From Sulfoacidibacillus ferrooxidans (GTDB taxonomy: Bacteria > Bacillota > Bacilli > Alicyclobacillales > SLC66), in contig NZ_JALBUF010000001.1 in NCBI RefSeq assembly GCF_022606465.1, positions 1 to 64,000 of the forward strand: a stretch of DNA of 64,000 bases, in the 5' to 3' direction. Both the position numbers and the translations under genes were made by a program. The notes under the pieces were generated by a model. It saw only the letters and a list, made by a program, of their open reading frames with translations, made no database searches and had not been told where the DNA came from. Numbering within the stretch: position 1 is the first letter of the stretch; each line of letters starts with the position of its first letter. Shown in pieces: positions 9,687 to 19,678 of the stretch.

Positions 9687-11167
9687 AGATGCTCCACAAC
9701 GATCTGAGCTGCGACCAGACGATCGTCAAAGTCATGTTTCACGGTACCTATAATTTGATACGTTTCATGTCCCTTCCCTGCAATCAGCACGACATCGCCA
9801 GACGTTGCATGTGTAAGCGCGTAGCGAATGCCATCCACGCGTGATGTATGCCGCACATACTCCACACCAGGTAGATGTCTGATGCCTTCCTCCATCTCAT
9901 CAATAATGCACACAGGATCTTCAGTGCGCGGATTATCCGAAGTCAATACCGTCACATCGCTATACTTTGCCGCTACTTGTGCCATGAGAGGACGCTTTTT
10001 GCGATCGCGATCACCGCCACAACCTACAACAGTGAACACACGTCCAGTGCAGAATTCACGAATCGTAGTCAATGCATTTTCTAAACTATCCGGAGTATGC
10101 GAGTAATCCACTAAAATCGTGTAAGGTTGCCCTGCCTCGACTCGTTCAAAACGCCCAGGAACACCTGTCACTTGTTCTAGTGTCGAGACAATCGTGTCAA
10201 CATCAATGCCAAGTGCAAGAGCACCGGCAGTTGCGGCGAGCGCATTGTACACACTAAAGCGACCCGTCATGTGCAGATGCACTTCCTTTTGAATATGGTG
10301 TGCACGCAGCATAAAACTCACACCATGTGCTGCAATGGAAACATCAGTCGCGCGGATGTCTGCCTCTTGATCAATGCCATACGTGAGTACCTGTTGCACC
10401 GTGTTTCCTGCATAGATGCGGCTCCACGGATCATCTGCATTTAAGACAGCTACAGGGAGTAACCCATCGGCCAGTGGTGTAAATACATTGCCAAGGCGAC
10501 TAAATAGTTTTCCTTTTGCTTCTCCGTACGCTTGCATCGTCTCGTGAAAATCCAAATGATCTTGAGTCAAATTGGTAAACACTGCAACGCGATAGCCAAT
10601 TCCTGCAACGCGCGCGAGTTCCAGCGCGTGTGAAGAGACCTCCATCACCACGTAGCGCGCACCGAGCTCACGCATTTCTTTTAGCGTTTGAACAAGTTGC
10701 ACAGCTTCTGGAGTCGTCATACTGGAACTACGCAACTCGCCTTTACTCGTCCGCTGTTCAATCGTCCCAATCAAACCCGTAGCATGACCCGCTTGTTGAA
10801 GAATTTGCTCAATCAGCGTAACAGTCGTGGTCTTGCCATTCGTACCTGTCACCCCAACCATCAATAAGTCATCCGCTGGCCGTCCCAAGATCGTATGCGC
10901 AAATATGGGTGCCACACGCCGTGTCGATGGTACAATCACTTGCGTGCAGAGAACATCTACTGGCTCTTCTACTAACACTGCTACAGCACCTGCAGCAACT
11001 GCTTGTTGCACATATTGATGACCATCCACATGTCCTCCGCGATATGCAACAAATAAATCACCAGGTGATACGTGTCGTGAATCATCGCTAATTCCTGTCA
11101 CGTTGATATCTAGTAGCCCTCTTACTTCTTTTAACACGATCTGATCGACAATATGACGCAATTGCAT
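9683..11167 (-). CDS. murE: UDP-MurNAc-dipeptide:meso-DAP ligase
   Basis: Third Mur ligase, adding the diamino acid. The P-loop GVTGTNGKTTTV is at about 105-116. The motif DNPRTEDP (about residue 410) is the one associated with meso-diaminopimelate rather than lysine, so the peptidoglycan should be DAP-type; the lysA-like DAP decarboxylase later in the window agrees. 494 residues. It follows the spoVD-like gene, as in B. subtilis. Confidence 0.95.
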   Translation of the reverse strand: MQLRHIVDQIVLKEVRGLLDINVTGISDDSRHVSPGDLFVAYRGGHVDGHQYVQQAVAAGAVAVLVEEPVDVLCTQVIVPSTRRVAPIFAHTILGRPADDLLMVGVTGTNGKTTTVTLIEQILQQAGHATGLIGTIEQRTSKGELRSSSMTTPEAVQLVQTLKEMRELGARYVVMEVSSHALELARVAGIGYRVAVFTNLTQDHLDFHETMQAYGEAKGKLFSRLGNVFTPLADGLLPVAVLNADDPWSRIYAGNTVQQVLTYGIDQEADIRATDVSIAAHGVSFMLRAHHIQKEVHLHMTGRFSVYNALAATAGALALGIDVDTIVSTLEQVTGVPGRFERVEAGQPYTILVDYSHTPDSLENALTTIREFCTGRVFTVVGCGGDRDRKKRPLMAQVAAKYSDVTVLTSDNPRTEDPVCIIDEMEEGIRHLPGVEYVRHTSRVDGIRYALTHATSGDVVLIAGKGHETYQIIGTVKHDFDDRLVAAQIVVEHL

Positions 11168-11239
11168 GATAATCCCTCCAAGTTACTCAACCCACAAACG
11201 TTATCTCAAGGTTCACTCTAGAAAATGTCGTATCCTATG

Positions 11240-13195
11240 TCAACTAGATCCGGCGGGCGTCGGTCCAAGGTAAAGTCGCACGACACTACCTTGTGGCACT
11301 TTTGTTCCCGCTTGTGGCGACTGCGCAATAACATAAGGGCCTTCACCAACAACCACAACGCGTAAAATGGTCCCACTCTCAATCATCGAACGAGTCGCAT
11401 CTTTATACGTGCGCATAGCCAAATTTGGAATCGTCGTTTGCACTGGATCAATACCATAACGGTATTTTTTGGCGATCCCTTCAACCGACGGCGGCACATT
11501 GAGATACTGCAAACTATCGGCCATTAGATTGCCAATCACAGGTGCCGCGATTACGCCGCCAAACACAGGTGAATCTTTTGGGCGCGGGTAATCAATCGCG
11601 ACATATGCTACAAGTTGCGGATTATTTGCCGGTGCCATACCAATAAAAGATACAATATAATGCGTCCCAGAATAGTGTCCATTCTCCGCAACCTGTGCTG
11701 TTCCCGTTTTCCCAGCAATGCGATAACCCTCACGAAACGCGCCGCCACCTGTTCCTTGCGCAACCACGCTTTCCAGCGCACCGCGCACTTGTGCAGCAAC
11801 ACTTGGAGAGATCACACGTCGAACAGTCACTGGAGAAAATGTTTTTACCGCTTGTCCTGTCGTAGGGTTAACATAGGCGCTTACAATCTCTGGTTTCATT
11901 AGCACTCCACCATTAGCAATAGCTGACATCGCCATAACTTGTTGAATCGGAGTGACGGAAACACCTTGCCCAAAAGCTGTTGTAGCAAGTTCTAATGGTC
12001 CCACTTTACTTTGATTAAATAAAATCCCTTTACTTTCTCCAGGTAGCGTAATACCTGTTTTCGCTCCAAATCCAAATGCTTTAATAAACGAAAACAATTG
12101 CGTTTTACCCAATCGTTCACCCAATTGAACAAAACCTGGATTGCAGGAATTTTCAACGACATTGAGATAGGATTGCGACCCGTGCCCGCCAGCTTTCCAA
12201 CATTTGATCTTGTGACCTGCAACTTCGTAGTACCCAGGATCATAAAACCGTTCTTTTAAGTCCACTTTTTTCTCTTGCAGAGCTGCTGCCAGTGTCACGA
12301 TTTTAAAAGTAGATCCTGGTTCAAAAGTTTGCCAAATTGCCAGATTGCGATTATAGACCTCTTGTGGAACATTGCGCCAGTTAGACGGATTAAATGTAGG
12401 ATAATTCGCCATTGCTAAGATCGCGCCTGTTTTAGGGTCAGCGACAATAATCGTCACGCGATCAGGTGTGTACTTCGCTACGATATTTTGAATCTCACGC
12501 TGTGCAAATTGTTGGATTTGGCGATTAATCGTCAATTGAATGTCAAGCCCTGGCACAGGCGGGATATAGTCATCATCCGTCTTTGGAATTTCTTCTCCCC
12601 GTGCATTAGACACAAATTGCAGGGCGCCTTTTTGACCTTCTAACTCTTTATTAAACTGCAATTCAATACCACTTAAACCTTGGCCATCTCCACCCGTCAC
12701 ACCTAATACTTGTGCCGCAAGATCGCCATATGGGTATTCACGCTTACCTTCCTCTGTCAAATAAATGCCTGGCAGACGCAGTGCACGAATCGCTTTTACT
12801 TTCGCTTCATCCAGTCTTCGGCCACGCGGGCGGATGTACACCATCATTTCGCCAGGCCGTTTCAACAATTTATAGATGCCTTGCTCTGTGCCTCCGATAA
12901 TTTTCCAAAGTAAAAATGCCGTGCGCTGTTTATCCTTAATCTGCCTTGGAACAGCTATTATACTCGCTGCACTCGCTGTGTAAACGAGCGGTTTCCCGTT
13001 TGAATCAAGAATTTCTCCCCGCACTGCAGGTAATGGGATGTTGCGACGAATAAGATGCACAGCTTTTTCATTGTAAAACTGAACAGCGATCACCTGTACA
13101 TGTACGAGTCGACCGATAAGCAAAGATGCCCCGCAGACAAAGGCCAATAGCACTAGAAAAATGCGTCTGCGCACTTTCGTTTGCGTAATTCGCAT
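11240..13195 (-). CDS. spoVD: SpoVD-like class B penicillin-binding protein
   Basis: A membrane-anchored transpeptidase of 651 residues: an N-terminal helix (about 10-28), a PBP dimerisation domain, then a transpeptidase domain with STFK (about 300), SCN (about 355) and KTGTAQ (about 500). A single C-terminal PASTA domain (about 585-645, TIPNLAMRTYKDATRSM onward) resembles sporulation-specific SpoVD. The chosen ATG at 13195 lies after GAGGGGAG; a longer in-frame reading to 13213 lacks a spaced site. It is one of two FtsI-type PBPs in tandem, the usual Bacillales arrangement. Sporulation specificity is inferred from position and architecture. Confidence 0.9.
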   Translation of the reverse strand: MRITQTKVRRRIFLVLLAFVCGASLLIGRLVHVQVIAVQFYNEKAVHLIRRNIPLPAVRGEILDSNGKPLVYTASAASIIAVPRQIKDKQRTAFLLWKIIGGTEQGIYKLLKRPGEMMVYIRPRGRRLDEAKVKAIRALRLPGIYLTEEGKREYPYGDLAAQVLGVTGGDGQGLSGIELQFNKELEGQKGALQFVSNARGEEIPKTDDDYIPPVPGLDIQLTINRQIQQFAQREIQNIVAKYTPDRVTIIVADPKTGAILAMANYPTFNPSNWRNVPQEVYNRNLAIWQTFEPGSTFKIVTLAAALQEKKVDLKERFYDPGYYEVAGHKIKCWKAGGHGSQSYLNVVENSCNPGFVQLGERLGKTQLFSFIKAFGFGAKTGITLPGESKGILFNQSKVGPLELATTAFGQGVSVTPIQQVMAMSAIANGGVLMKPEIVSAYVNPTTGQAVKTFSPVTVRRVISPSVAAQVRGALESVVAQGTGGGAFREGYRIAGKTGTAQVAENGHYSGTHYIVSFIGMAPANNPQLVAYVAIDYPRPKDSPVFGGVIAAPVIGNLMADSLQYLNVPPSVEGIAKKYRYGIDPVQTTIPNLAMRTYKDATRSMIESGTILRVVVVGEGPYVIAQSPQAGTKVPQGSVVRLYLGPTPAGSS

Positions 13196-13279
13196 AGGGA
13201 CTCCCCTCACCACTTTGCAAGTCTTGTCCCTGAAAATCTATGCGAACGCAGAAAAAAGTAGACGTGCTATTGATCTGAT

Positions 13280-15424
13280 TTAGTGATATGCCACAAAAGT
13301 AACATTCATTTCTGATCCAAGTGGTACGGACTGACCTGCCGGAACACTTTGCGAAAAAGCGTATCCATCGCCGCTAGGGATAAGCGAAAGCCCTAACTCT
13401 GAACATATGCTCACAGCATCAACCATCGATAACCCATGAAGGTCAGGAACGGTTACTCGTCCGTTTGCTGTGCTTTGAGGACCTTGTGCGTCGAGTATAA
13501 CTCGACTAGAAAGCGGTACATCCGTTCCACTTTGAGGCCACTGATAAGCGACGACGCCCGGCGCTGAAATCCATTGTTCTCGAATACCTGTAGTTTGTAG
13601 TGCAGATGTTGCTGCTCCGTAGGAATCCCCAATAAGATTAGGAATGACTGTATACGTAGTTTTTTGATATTGGTTTTGCATAGAACTTGCCGCAACCCCG
13701 TGTGGCGGGATATTTAAATAACGCAATGATTTCTCTAATACAAACTGCGCTGCAGGCGATGCCACATCATTGCCAAACTGAATCGCATGCAGCGGCTCGT
13801 TTACTGTCACATAGATTTCCAAAACAGGATGATGAGCAGGTACAAAACCGATAAATGATAAATTATACTTATGCGGTACATACCCACCATTTGGACTCGG
13901 AATTTGTGCGGTTCCTGTTTTACCTGCTACGTTGTATCCTGGAACGTATGCCATTAAGCCCGGATCTTGGTTCACATCTTGAATCATCACATTGGTAATT
14001 TCATTCATAATGGCAGATGAAGCCACCCGACGTACGATGTGTGGTTTTCGAAAATATACAACTTGGCCATCTGGCGCAACGATTTTTTGTACCAGATAAG
14101 GCGTCAATAAATCACCACCGTTGGCAACAGCCCCGACCTCTGCCACTTGTTGTATGGGGGTAACAGCTAATCCTTGCCCAAATGTCATGGTAGCAAAATC
14201 CACAGGGTTCAAATGGTTAGGATCAAACAAAATCGAATTACTCTCGCCTGGCAAATCAATACCCGTGGGCTGATCCATGCCGTATAAGTGGATATAATGA
14301 TATAGCGTCTGCACGCCCTCCGCCTGCCCGATATGAATAAACCCTGTATTACTGGAATAAATCATCGCCATGCGGTATGTGATTCTACCCCATCCCCACA
14401 AATTCCAATCCCGAATAGGCACGCCATTGACGTAATCGACACCAGACATATACGTCTGGTTCAAGTTAATTGCATGAGTTGCCAAGGCACCTGTTAAAGT
14501 GACAATCTTAAAAGTTGACCCAGGTTCAAATGGATCAGAGATCGCCCAGTTCGTATCGAGTGTACTAGCAGGATATGCATAATATTGATTGGGATCAAAT
14601 GTTGGCAAGGTTGCCATCGCAAGAATAGCGCCCGTATTTGGATCCGCTACAATAATGGCAGCATGTGCCGGTGTAAATCGCTTTTGGATCGTCGCTAGTG
14701 CTTCTTGTGCATAGTTTTGAATGGCTGCATCAATTGTCAAATACACACGATCACCATTTTGTACAGGTTTGGTTAAAACGCTGTCAAAAGGTAGCGGCTG
14801 TCCTAGATCATCTTGCATAAATTGTACAGACCCAGACTGTCCAGCTAAATACTGATTGTACTCCCTTTCGATTCCTCCTGCACCATTACCAGTCTGATCA
14901 ACAAAACCCACTACTTGTGATGCAAAATCCCCATCTGGATATACGCGTTCATATGTTTTATACGGATTGATATCGTTACCTATATTCATCTGATGAAACA
15001 CATGTACTACTTGTTCTTTTTTTGCAAGCGATACATGTACAAAGTATGGATATAAACGCAACCATACAACATCTTTCCGAGTGAGTGCCTGTTCAATGAC
15101 ACTCGTTGGGGCACCCACAATCTGACCAAGCTCACTCGACAATTGTTGAATTTTCACAGATCCTACTTGCTGTATTCCCGGCAAGTATAAATCGAGATCA
15201 TAGGCAGGCATAGAAAAAGCCAATTGATCGCCATTTGCATCGTAGATCGTCCCGCGAATAGGTGCGATCTTCTCTTCTGAAGACCACTGATTTTGTTCAA
15301 TACCTGCTAAAAAGTGATCTGATGCTTGTACATACCCAATTCTAACAAGAACGATAGACAAAAATCCTACCAATGTCACGCGAAGAATTCCGAGTCTAGA
15401 CATGCGCTGCTTTTTCACTATCAA
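13280..15424 (-). CDS. pbpB: PBP2B-like division transpeptidase
   Basis: A 714-residue class B PBP for septal cross-linking. It has one N-terminal membrane helix, a dimerisation domain, and a transpeptidase domain with STFK (about 298), SSN (about 358) and KTGTAQ (about 505). Two C-terminal PASTA domains (about 590-650 and 655-714) match PBP2B. The TTG start overlaps the ftsL stop (TTGA); a GTG two codons later is an alternative, and neither has a strong Shine-Dalgarno, so coupling to ftsL is likely. It is expected to pair with the SEDS protein downstream and with FtsL/DivIB. Confidence 0.92.
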   Translation of the reverse strand: MIVKKQRMSRLGILRVTLVGFLSIVLVRIGYVQASDHFLAGIEQNQWSSEEKIAPIRGTIYDANGDQLAFSMPAYDLDLYLPGIQQVGSVKIQQLSSELGQIVGAPTSVIEQALTRKDVVWLRLYPYFVHVSLAKKEQVVHVFHQMNIGNDINPYKTYERVYPDGDFASQVVGFVDQTGNGAGGIEREYNQYLAGQSGSVQFMQDDLGQPLPFDSVLTKPVQNGDRVYLTIDAAIQNYAQEALATIQKRFTPAHAAIIVADPNTGAILAMATLPTFDPNQYYAYPASTLDTNWAISDPFEPGSTFKIVTLTGALATHAINLNQTYMSGVDYVNGVPIRDWNLWGWGRITYRMAMIYSSNTGFIHIGQAEGVQTLYHYIHLYGMDQPTGIDLPGESNSILFDPNHLNPVDFATMTFGQGLAVTPIQQVAEVGAVANGGDLLTPYLVQKIVAPDGQVVYFRKPHIVRRVASSAIMNEITNVMIQDVNQDPGLMAYVPGYNVAGKTGTAQIPSPNGGYVPHKYNLSFIGFVPAHHPVLEIYVTVNEPLHAIQFGNDVASPAAQFVLEKSLRYLNIPPHGVAASSMQNQYQKTTYTVIPNLIGDSYGAATSALQTTGIREQWISAPGVVAYQWPQSGTDVPLSSRVILDAQGPQSTANGRVTVPDLHGLSMVDAVSICSELGLSLIPSGDGYAFSQSVPAGQSVPLGSEMNVTFVAYH

Positions 15425-15813
15425 GGAGCGCTCGTTCCGACTTCAACAGGTGTGGCTGGTTGCATATCTAACACATGCTCAGCAATATGTAAGATGCGCG
15501 TAGGCGAAGATAATTCATACACGGTAGACTGGAGTGCTGCATCGCGAGCCACTTCATGTGAAAGTGTGACTTGCATACCTTGTACTTGATAATTTGTCAC
15601 AATCAAGTTCGCATACTGGCCAACAAGAAAAATAGCAATGCCTGCACAAAAAAACAAGGATACGATCAAGCCAAACCGATCCTTTATTTTCGGATCAGCT
15701 GCAGTACGGATCCGCTTTGATGGGGAAGTTTGGTGCAGCTCTTGCGATACAGCATCCTGTGTCCGCATGTGATAAGTCAGCGAGGTATCGCGAATAGGGT
15801 TTGTTGCACTCAT
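15421..15813 (-). CDS. ftsL: cell division protein FtsL
   Basis: A 130-residue bitopic protein. A basic cytoplasmic tail of about 45 residues is followed by one membrane helix (FGLIVSLFFCAGIAIFLVGQ) and a short extracellular heptad-rich segment. Sequence conservation in this family is weak, so the call rests on topology, size and location between rsmH and pbpB, which is the invariant Gram-positive order. It overlaps pbpB by four bases. Confidence 0.85.
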   Translation of the reverse strand: MSATNPIRDTSLTYHMRTQDAVSQELHQTSPSKRIRTAADPKIKDRFGLIVSLFFCAGIAIFLVGQYANLIVTNYQVQGMQVTLSHEVARDAALQSTVYELSSPTRILHIAEHVLDMQPATPVEVGTSAP

Positions 15814-15827
15814 TGATTTCTCTCCTT

Positions 15828-16787
15828 TTAATTAGGTAACCTCTCTGCTACTCGCAACTTTGCGGAGCGGGCACGGGGATTCAATTCGATATCCACGTCA
15901 CTAGGTACCACCGGTTTTCTTGTTATTACTTGCATGGTCGCTCGATGATCACATATGCATTGTGGAAAATCAGGTGGACAAATACAGTCTTTAGCAGCAT
16001 CAATCAATGCCTTTTTCACGATGCGATCCTCAAGTGAATGAAATGTAATAAAAGCAGCTCTACCATAACTATCCAATAACTGTGGTATAGTGACAAGAAG
16101 ATCCTGTAATGATGTCATTTCTTCATTCACAGCAATACGCAATGCTTGAAACACACGTTTCGCTGGATGGGGTCCGTCTTTACGCGCTGCAGCAGGAATA
16201 GCCGCCTTAATAATGGCAACAAGTTGCTCTGTAGTTTCAATCGGTGCCACTTTTCTTGATGCTACAATAAACTGCGCAATGCGTTTCCCCCAACGTTCTT
16301 CCCCATATTCAAAGAAATAATCTGCCAATTCTCGCTCTGAGCAGGTGTTTACTAGTTTTTTTGCAGTTACGGTTTGCCGATGATCCATCCGCATATCAAG
16401 TGGTGCATCCTGTTGATAGGAAAACCCTCGCCAAGCATCGTCTAACTGCGGAGAGGACACACCTAAATCACACAAAATGCCTTGCACTTTTGGGATGGCA
16501 AGTCGCTGTAAATGATTTCCTATCATCCTGAAGTTATCATGTACGACGATCAATCGGTCGTGATATCCTTCCCGCCATGTTTCAGCGTTTGTAACAGCTT
16601 CAAGATCTTGATCAAATGCAATGACACGCCCTAATGGTGCACTTGCCTCAAGCAATGCTCTGGTATGCCCACCACCACCCATCGTCCCATCAACATAAAT
16701 ACCTCCCGAACGAGGATTCAACATATCTACCGCTTCTGACAGCAATACTGTGTGATGAACAAATCCTTCAATGGACAAAAAGCACAT
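15828..16787 (-). CDS. rsmH: 16S rRNA (cytosine-1402-N4)-methyltransferase RsmH/MraW
   Basis: Methylates C1402 of 16S rRNA using S-adenosylmethionine. The SAM motif YVDGTMGGGGHT lies near residue 31, followed by ILCDLGVSSPQLDD, RGFSYQQDAPLDMRMD and FHSLEDRIVK. 319 residues. The family N-terminus is usually close to FxHxTVLL, so an in-frame TTG four codons in (SIEGFVHHTVLL) could also be the start. It is the second gene of the mraZ operon. Confidence 0.94.
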   Translation of the reverse strand: MCFLSIEGFVHHTVLLSEAVDMLNPRSGGIYVDGTMGGGGHTRALLEASAPLGRVIAFDQDLEAVTNAETWREGYHDRLIVVHDNFRMIGNHLQRLAIPKVQGILCDLGVSSPQLDDAWRGFSYQQDAPLDMRMDHRQTVTAKKLVNTCSERELADYFFEYGEERWGKRIAQFIVASRKVAPIETTEQLVAIIKAAIPAAARKDGPHPAKRVFQALRIAVNEEMTSLQDLLVTIPQLLDSYGRAAFITFHSLEDRIVKKALIDAAKDCICPPDFPQCICDHRATMQVITRKPVVPSDVDIELNPRARSAKLRVAERLPN

Positions 16788-16815
16788 CCCCCATCATCAT
16801 GCGTTTTAACGAAGT

Positions 16816-17247
16816 TTACAGATCGAGATCGACAAGTCCACTCGCCAAATCACTAAACTGATCTGCAGCACTTGAAGAATAGGTTTTCCAAGTCTCAAGA
16901 TCCCAAATCTCCACTCGTGCACCCACTCCAATTACAACGCATTCGCGAGCAATATGCGCATATTCACGCAAATTACCAGGTAAAAGTACACGTCCTTGTT
17001 TATCCAGTTCAGACTCTGCAGCACCGCTGAAAAAAAAGCGCATAAATTGTCTGGCATCAGCTCTAGACAGCGGCATCGCCCGCAATTTGCTTTCTAAAAC
17101 TTCCCAATCCTTGCGAGCATAAACGAATAAACAATGATCAAGTCCACGTGTAACTACAAAAGAAGTACCTAATTCATCGCGAAATTTTGCAGGAATGGTA
17201 ATACGCCCTTTATCGTCTAGGGCATGTTGAAACTCACCCATAAACAT
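16816..17247 (-). CDS. mraZ: transcriptional regulator MraZ
   Basis: A 143-residue protein with two SpoVT/AbrB-like halves, each with a DxxGR signature (DDKGRITIPAKFRDEL and DKQGRVLLPGNLREY). The start MFMGEFQHALD matches the family exactly. MraZ binds direct repeats upstream of its own gene and controls the dcw operon. Such repeats are present just upstream (17253-17304). Confidence 0.95.
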   Translation of the reverse strand: MFMGEFQHALDDKGRITIPAKFRDELGTSFVVTRGLDHCLFVYARKDWEVLESKLRAMPLSRADARQFMRFFFSGAAESELDKQGRVLLPGNLREYAHIARECVVIGVGARVEIWDLETWKTYSSSAADQFSDLASGLVDLDL

Positions 17248-17252
17248 CAGCG

Positions 17253-17304
17253 CATCCCCACTTTCTCTGCAAGATTCCCCACTTCACTCCACTTCACACC
17301 ACTT
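17253..17304 (-). promoter_or_regulatory. probable MraZ operator with 10-bp direct repeats
   Basis: On the minus strand three adjacent 10-base units read AAGTGGTGTG, AAGTGGAGTG and AAGTGGGGAA. A further AAGTGGGG copy lies 21 bases downstream, two periods away. MraZ is known to bind TGGGN-type repeats with 10-bp spacing upstream of mraZ. A TATACT element lies just upstream (about 17309-17314) as a possible -10. Confidence 0.7.
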
Positions 17305-17330
17305 AGTTAGTATAATTCGCCCCAAACAAC

Positions 17331-17370
17331 AAAAATCCTGCCTCTATTCCATCAGAGACAGGATTTTTTA
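17331..17370 (-). terminator. Rho-independent terminator after bshC
   Basis: A near-perfect stem (AATCCTGTCTCT paired with AGAGGCAGGATT) with an 8-base loop and A/T runs on both sides. It lies between bshC and mraZ, so the dcw operon must start from its own promoter downstream of it. Confidence 0.85.
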
Positions 17371-17421
17371 TAAAGAAAATTGTGGAATGGTAAAACCTTT
17401 TACAGGCATGAAGCTTTGATT

Positions 17422-19053
17422 TTAAAATCGCACATAGGTCATCGCTGTTGGTGAATGGGCAAGCTCCAATAAAGCAGGTAGCCAAGAGCTTCCATATTTT
17501 GCAACAAGCGAGAGAGGTGATAATATCCTTTCTTGCTCAGTGCCATGAGGGCGCAACCATGCAGAAACCACCGCAGCTGCGTACACTGTTTCTTGATCTT
17601 TTCGCATAAGTGCGCGAATACTGCGGTTTTCAATATGCCTTAGACTTCGCGTTACCATCTCTTCTGCACGTTCCAATGAAGGTCGCAATGTCTTATCTAT
17701 GCCGAGAAAATAATCTTCGTATTCGTGTAACACATTGCGCAGTTTATCTTGCATTTCTTTTGTAACTGTAGCAAGCGGTGGCATTAAATCTTTCACCAAT
17801 GATTCTTTGAGTAAATCGCGCTTAATTCCATCTTCTAACTCCATCCCCAAATGGTCAAGAGCTCTGGATACTGCAGTAGGAACTGCCATCACGCGCATAC
17901 GCAATTGTAAGATCGGTAAATGCCGACCTGCTGCCGTAAAAATCTCCTTCATCATCCCGTGATAAGCAATCTCCGCAGCGCCACCCACATAAGTCAAAAC
18001 AGGTAGCAAAAAGTCTTGCACTACTGGTCTATACAAGACACCCGAAGAAAAATCAGATGGATGTTCTTCCAAACGCAGCAATAATTCCTCTTTACTAAAA
18101 TAAAGATCACTATCGCGCAAAATAAAGTCATGTCCATGAGAGCGATCAACATCCAATGCATAGCGATGTCCACGATCTACAAGAAAGAGCAGTGAGTGAT
18201 CGGGATGAACGTCCACTTGCGGAGAAAATCCCCGTTTCACAAGTGCCTCTGTCCCCATTTGAGCAGCTTTAATAAAAGCGTTCGGATTGTGAATGACACG
18301 TGCAAAAGCATCTTTAACTAGACTGCGAAAACTTGGGCGAATCGGATTGACAAATAATATGGGAACATCACGTAAAAGTAGAGCCATGAAACGCGCAAAA
18401 CCATCGCCCATATTAGAAACATTACTATACGCTTGTAGCAGATCCTGAAGTAATTGTTCCTTATATGTGCCCGCAGGCAAATCAATCTCTAATTGTGTCA
18501 ATAACCTATCTAATTCATCACGTGATACCTCATGCATACCAACAGGCACGCGACCATTTGGGCGATCGTGCAAGTGTACATGGCTAACTTTTGCTTCTTT
18601 ATTCACATAATAAGCCGATGCTACTTCATCAAAATCGTGATCCTCAGTCGCAATCCAAAATATGGGTACAATTGGACGACACATCTCTTGCTCGTACTGT
18701 TTTGCGAGCACAACAGTAGACACTGCTTTATAGACAGTATACAGGGGTCCAGAAAATAACCCTGCCTGTTGTCCTGTGACAACAACCATACTGCGCTCGT
18801 CAGACAATTTATCTAACAAGGCCGCTGTATGAGCTCCCTTTTGTCCTAATTCTAATGCATATTCCCTCATAGCTTTGACAAGTGCACTTCTATGTTTACG
18901 GTCCATCACATGATCTACGGTATGACATCGCCGTTTTAATGCGTCCGGTTGATGAAGCGAAAATTCAAAGCGGTCACTCATTCTTGGATCGCCCTGTAGA
19001 TACGCATCCGTGAGCGCATTGCCTGTTAACCTCTCCGTTTGCCAGATCTCCAT
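17422..19053 (-). CDS. bshC: putative cysteine ligase BshC (bacillithiol synthesis)
   Basis: BshC catalyses the last step of bacillithiol synthesis, adding cysteine to glucosaminyl-malate. The signature VVTGQQAGLFSGPLYTVYKA and IFWIATEDHDFDEV are clear; it is 543 residues long, close to the family size of about 540. The ATG at 19053 (MEIWQTERL) is chosen over an upstream ATG because AGGGG precedes it. In B. subtilis the homologue (yllA) also lies directly upstream of mraZ, so the synteny supports the call. It indicates bacillithiol as the low-molecular-weight thiol of this cell. Confidence 0.93.
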   Translation of the reverse strand: MEIWQTERLTGNALTDAYLQGDPRMSDRFEFSLHQPDALKRRCHTVDHVMDRKHRSALVKAMREYALELGQKGAHTAALLDKLSDERSMVVVTGQQAGLFSGPLYTVYKAVSTVVLAKQYEQEMCRPIVPIFWIATEDHDFDEVASAYYVNKEAKVSHVHLHDRPNGRVPVGMHEVSRDELDRLLTQLEIDLPAGTYKEQLLQDLLQAYSNVSNMGDGFARFMALLLRDVPILFVNPIRPSFRSLVKDAFARVIHNPNAFIKAAQMGTEALVKRGFSPQVDVHPDHSLLFLVDRGHRYALDVDRSHGHDFILRDSDLYFSKEELLLRLEEHPSDFSSGVLYRPVVQDFLLPVLTYVGGAAEIAYHGMMKEIFTAAGRHLPILQLRMRVMAVPTAVSRALDHLGMELEDGIKRDLLKESLVKDLMPPLATVTKEMQDKLRNVLHEYEDYFLGIDKTLRPSLERAEEMVTRSLRHIENRSIRALMRKDQETVYAAAVVSAWLRPHGTEQERILSPLSLVAKYGSSWLPALLELAHSPTAMTYVRF

Positions 19054-19237
19054 GGTATTGCAAACCCCTCGCATCTCTCATCCATAATAAAAATGCATGA
19101 TCTCTACTAACAGAAACCTCATGTTGATGATACCCATGAGAATAATACATTACGCTTATTCATCATGTGAAACCAATCATCTCACTCATCATAAACTATA
19201 GCTGTTTCACTTAATAAAGTAAAGTATCTAACATCTG

Positions 19238-19501
19238 TCAAGCATGTCTGCGATGTTGCTTTACAATGGTAGTCGCTCTAATGATCTCCTGCATCACATC
19301 AACCATGGCTTGATCATCTAACATTTTTGCCTTTATATACACTTCACCAGTATCGCTAGCGCTATACTGCGGTTTTAGATGATTTAAAGTGATGGCTAAA
19401 ATATCGTTTTGACATAGTTCACACGAGCACCCATCATACCCATTTTCAATAAAAGATTGTAAAGCTCGTCTCGCAACGTTTTCCATTACATTAGTTAACA
19501 C
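19238..19501 (-). CDS. ComFB-like late competence protein
   Basis: An 87-residue protein with the ComFB pattern: N-terminal NVMENVARRAL, then CSCELCQNDILAITLNHLKPQYS with a three-Cys cluster (a likely zinc site), GEVYIKAK, and a C-terminal helix. ComFB is encoded between comFA and comFC in B. subtilis, but those genes are not here, so this is a stand-alone member. Its molecular function is unclear. Confidence 0.8.
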   Translation of the reverse strand: MLTNVMENVARRALQSFIENGYDGCSCELCQNDILAITLNHLKPQYSASDTGEVYIKAKMLDDQAMVDVMQEIIRATTIVKQHRRHA

Positions 19502-19678
19502 GCCATCGCCTCACTTCACAACCGCAAATTACGCTTGTTTCATTCACAGTATCATAAACAAGTAAATTCAAGCAACTAGTGGATGAACATGTGCCCGATA
19601 GGTCAACTCAACCTTACCTGAATCCTCGAAACACTTTTGCACTGCTTGGGCATACTACAGTTTCAAGGAGGAATGAGA

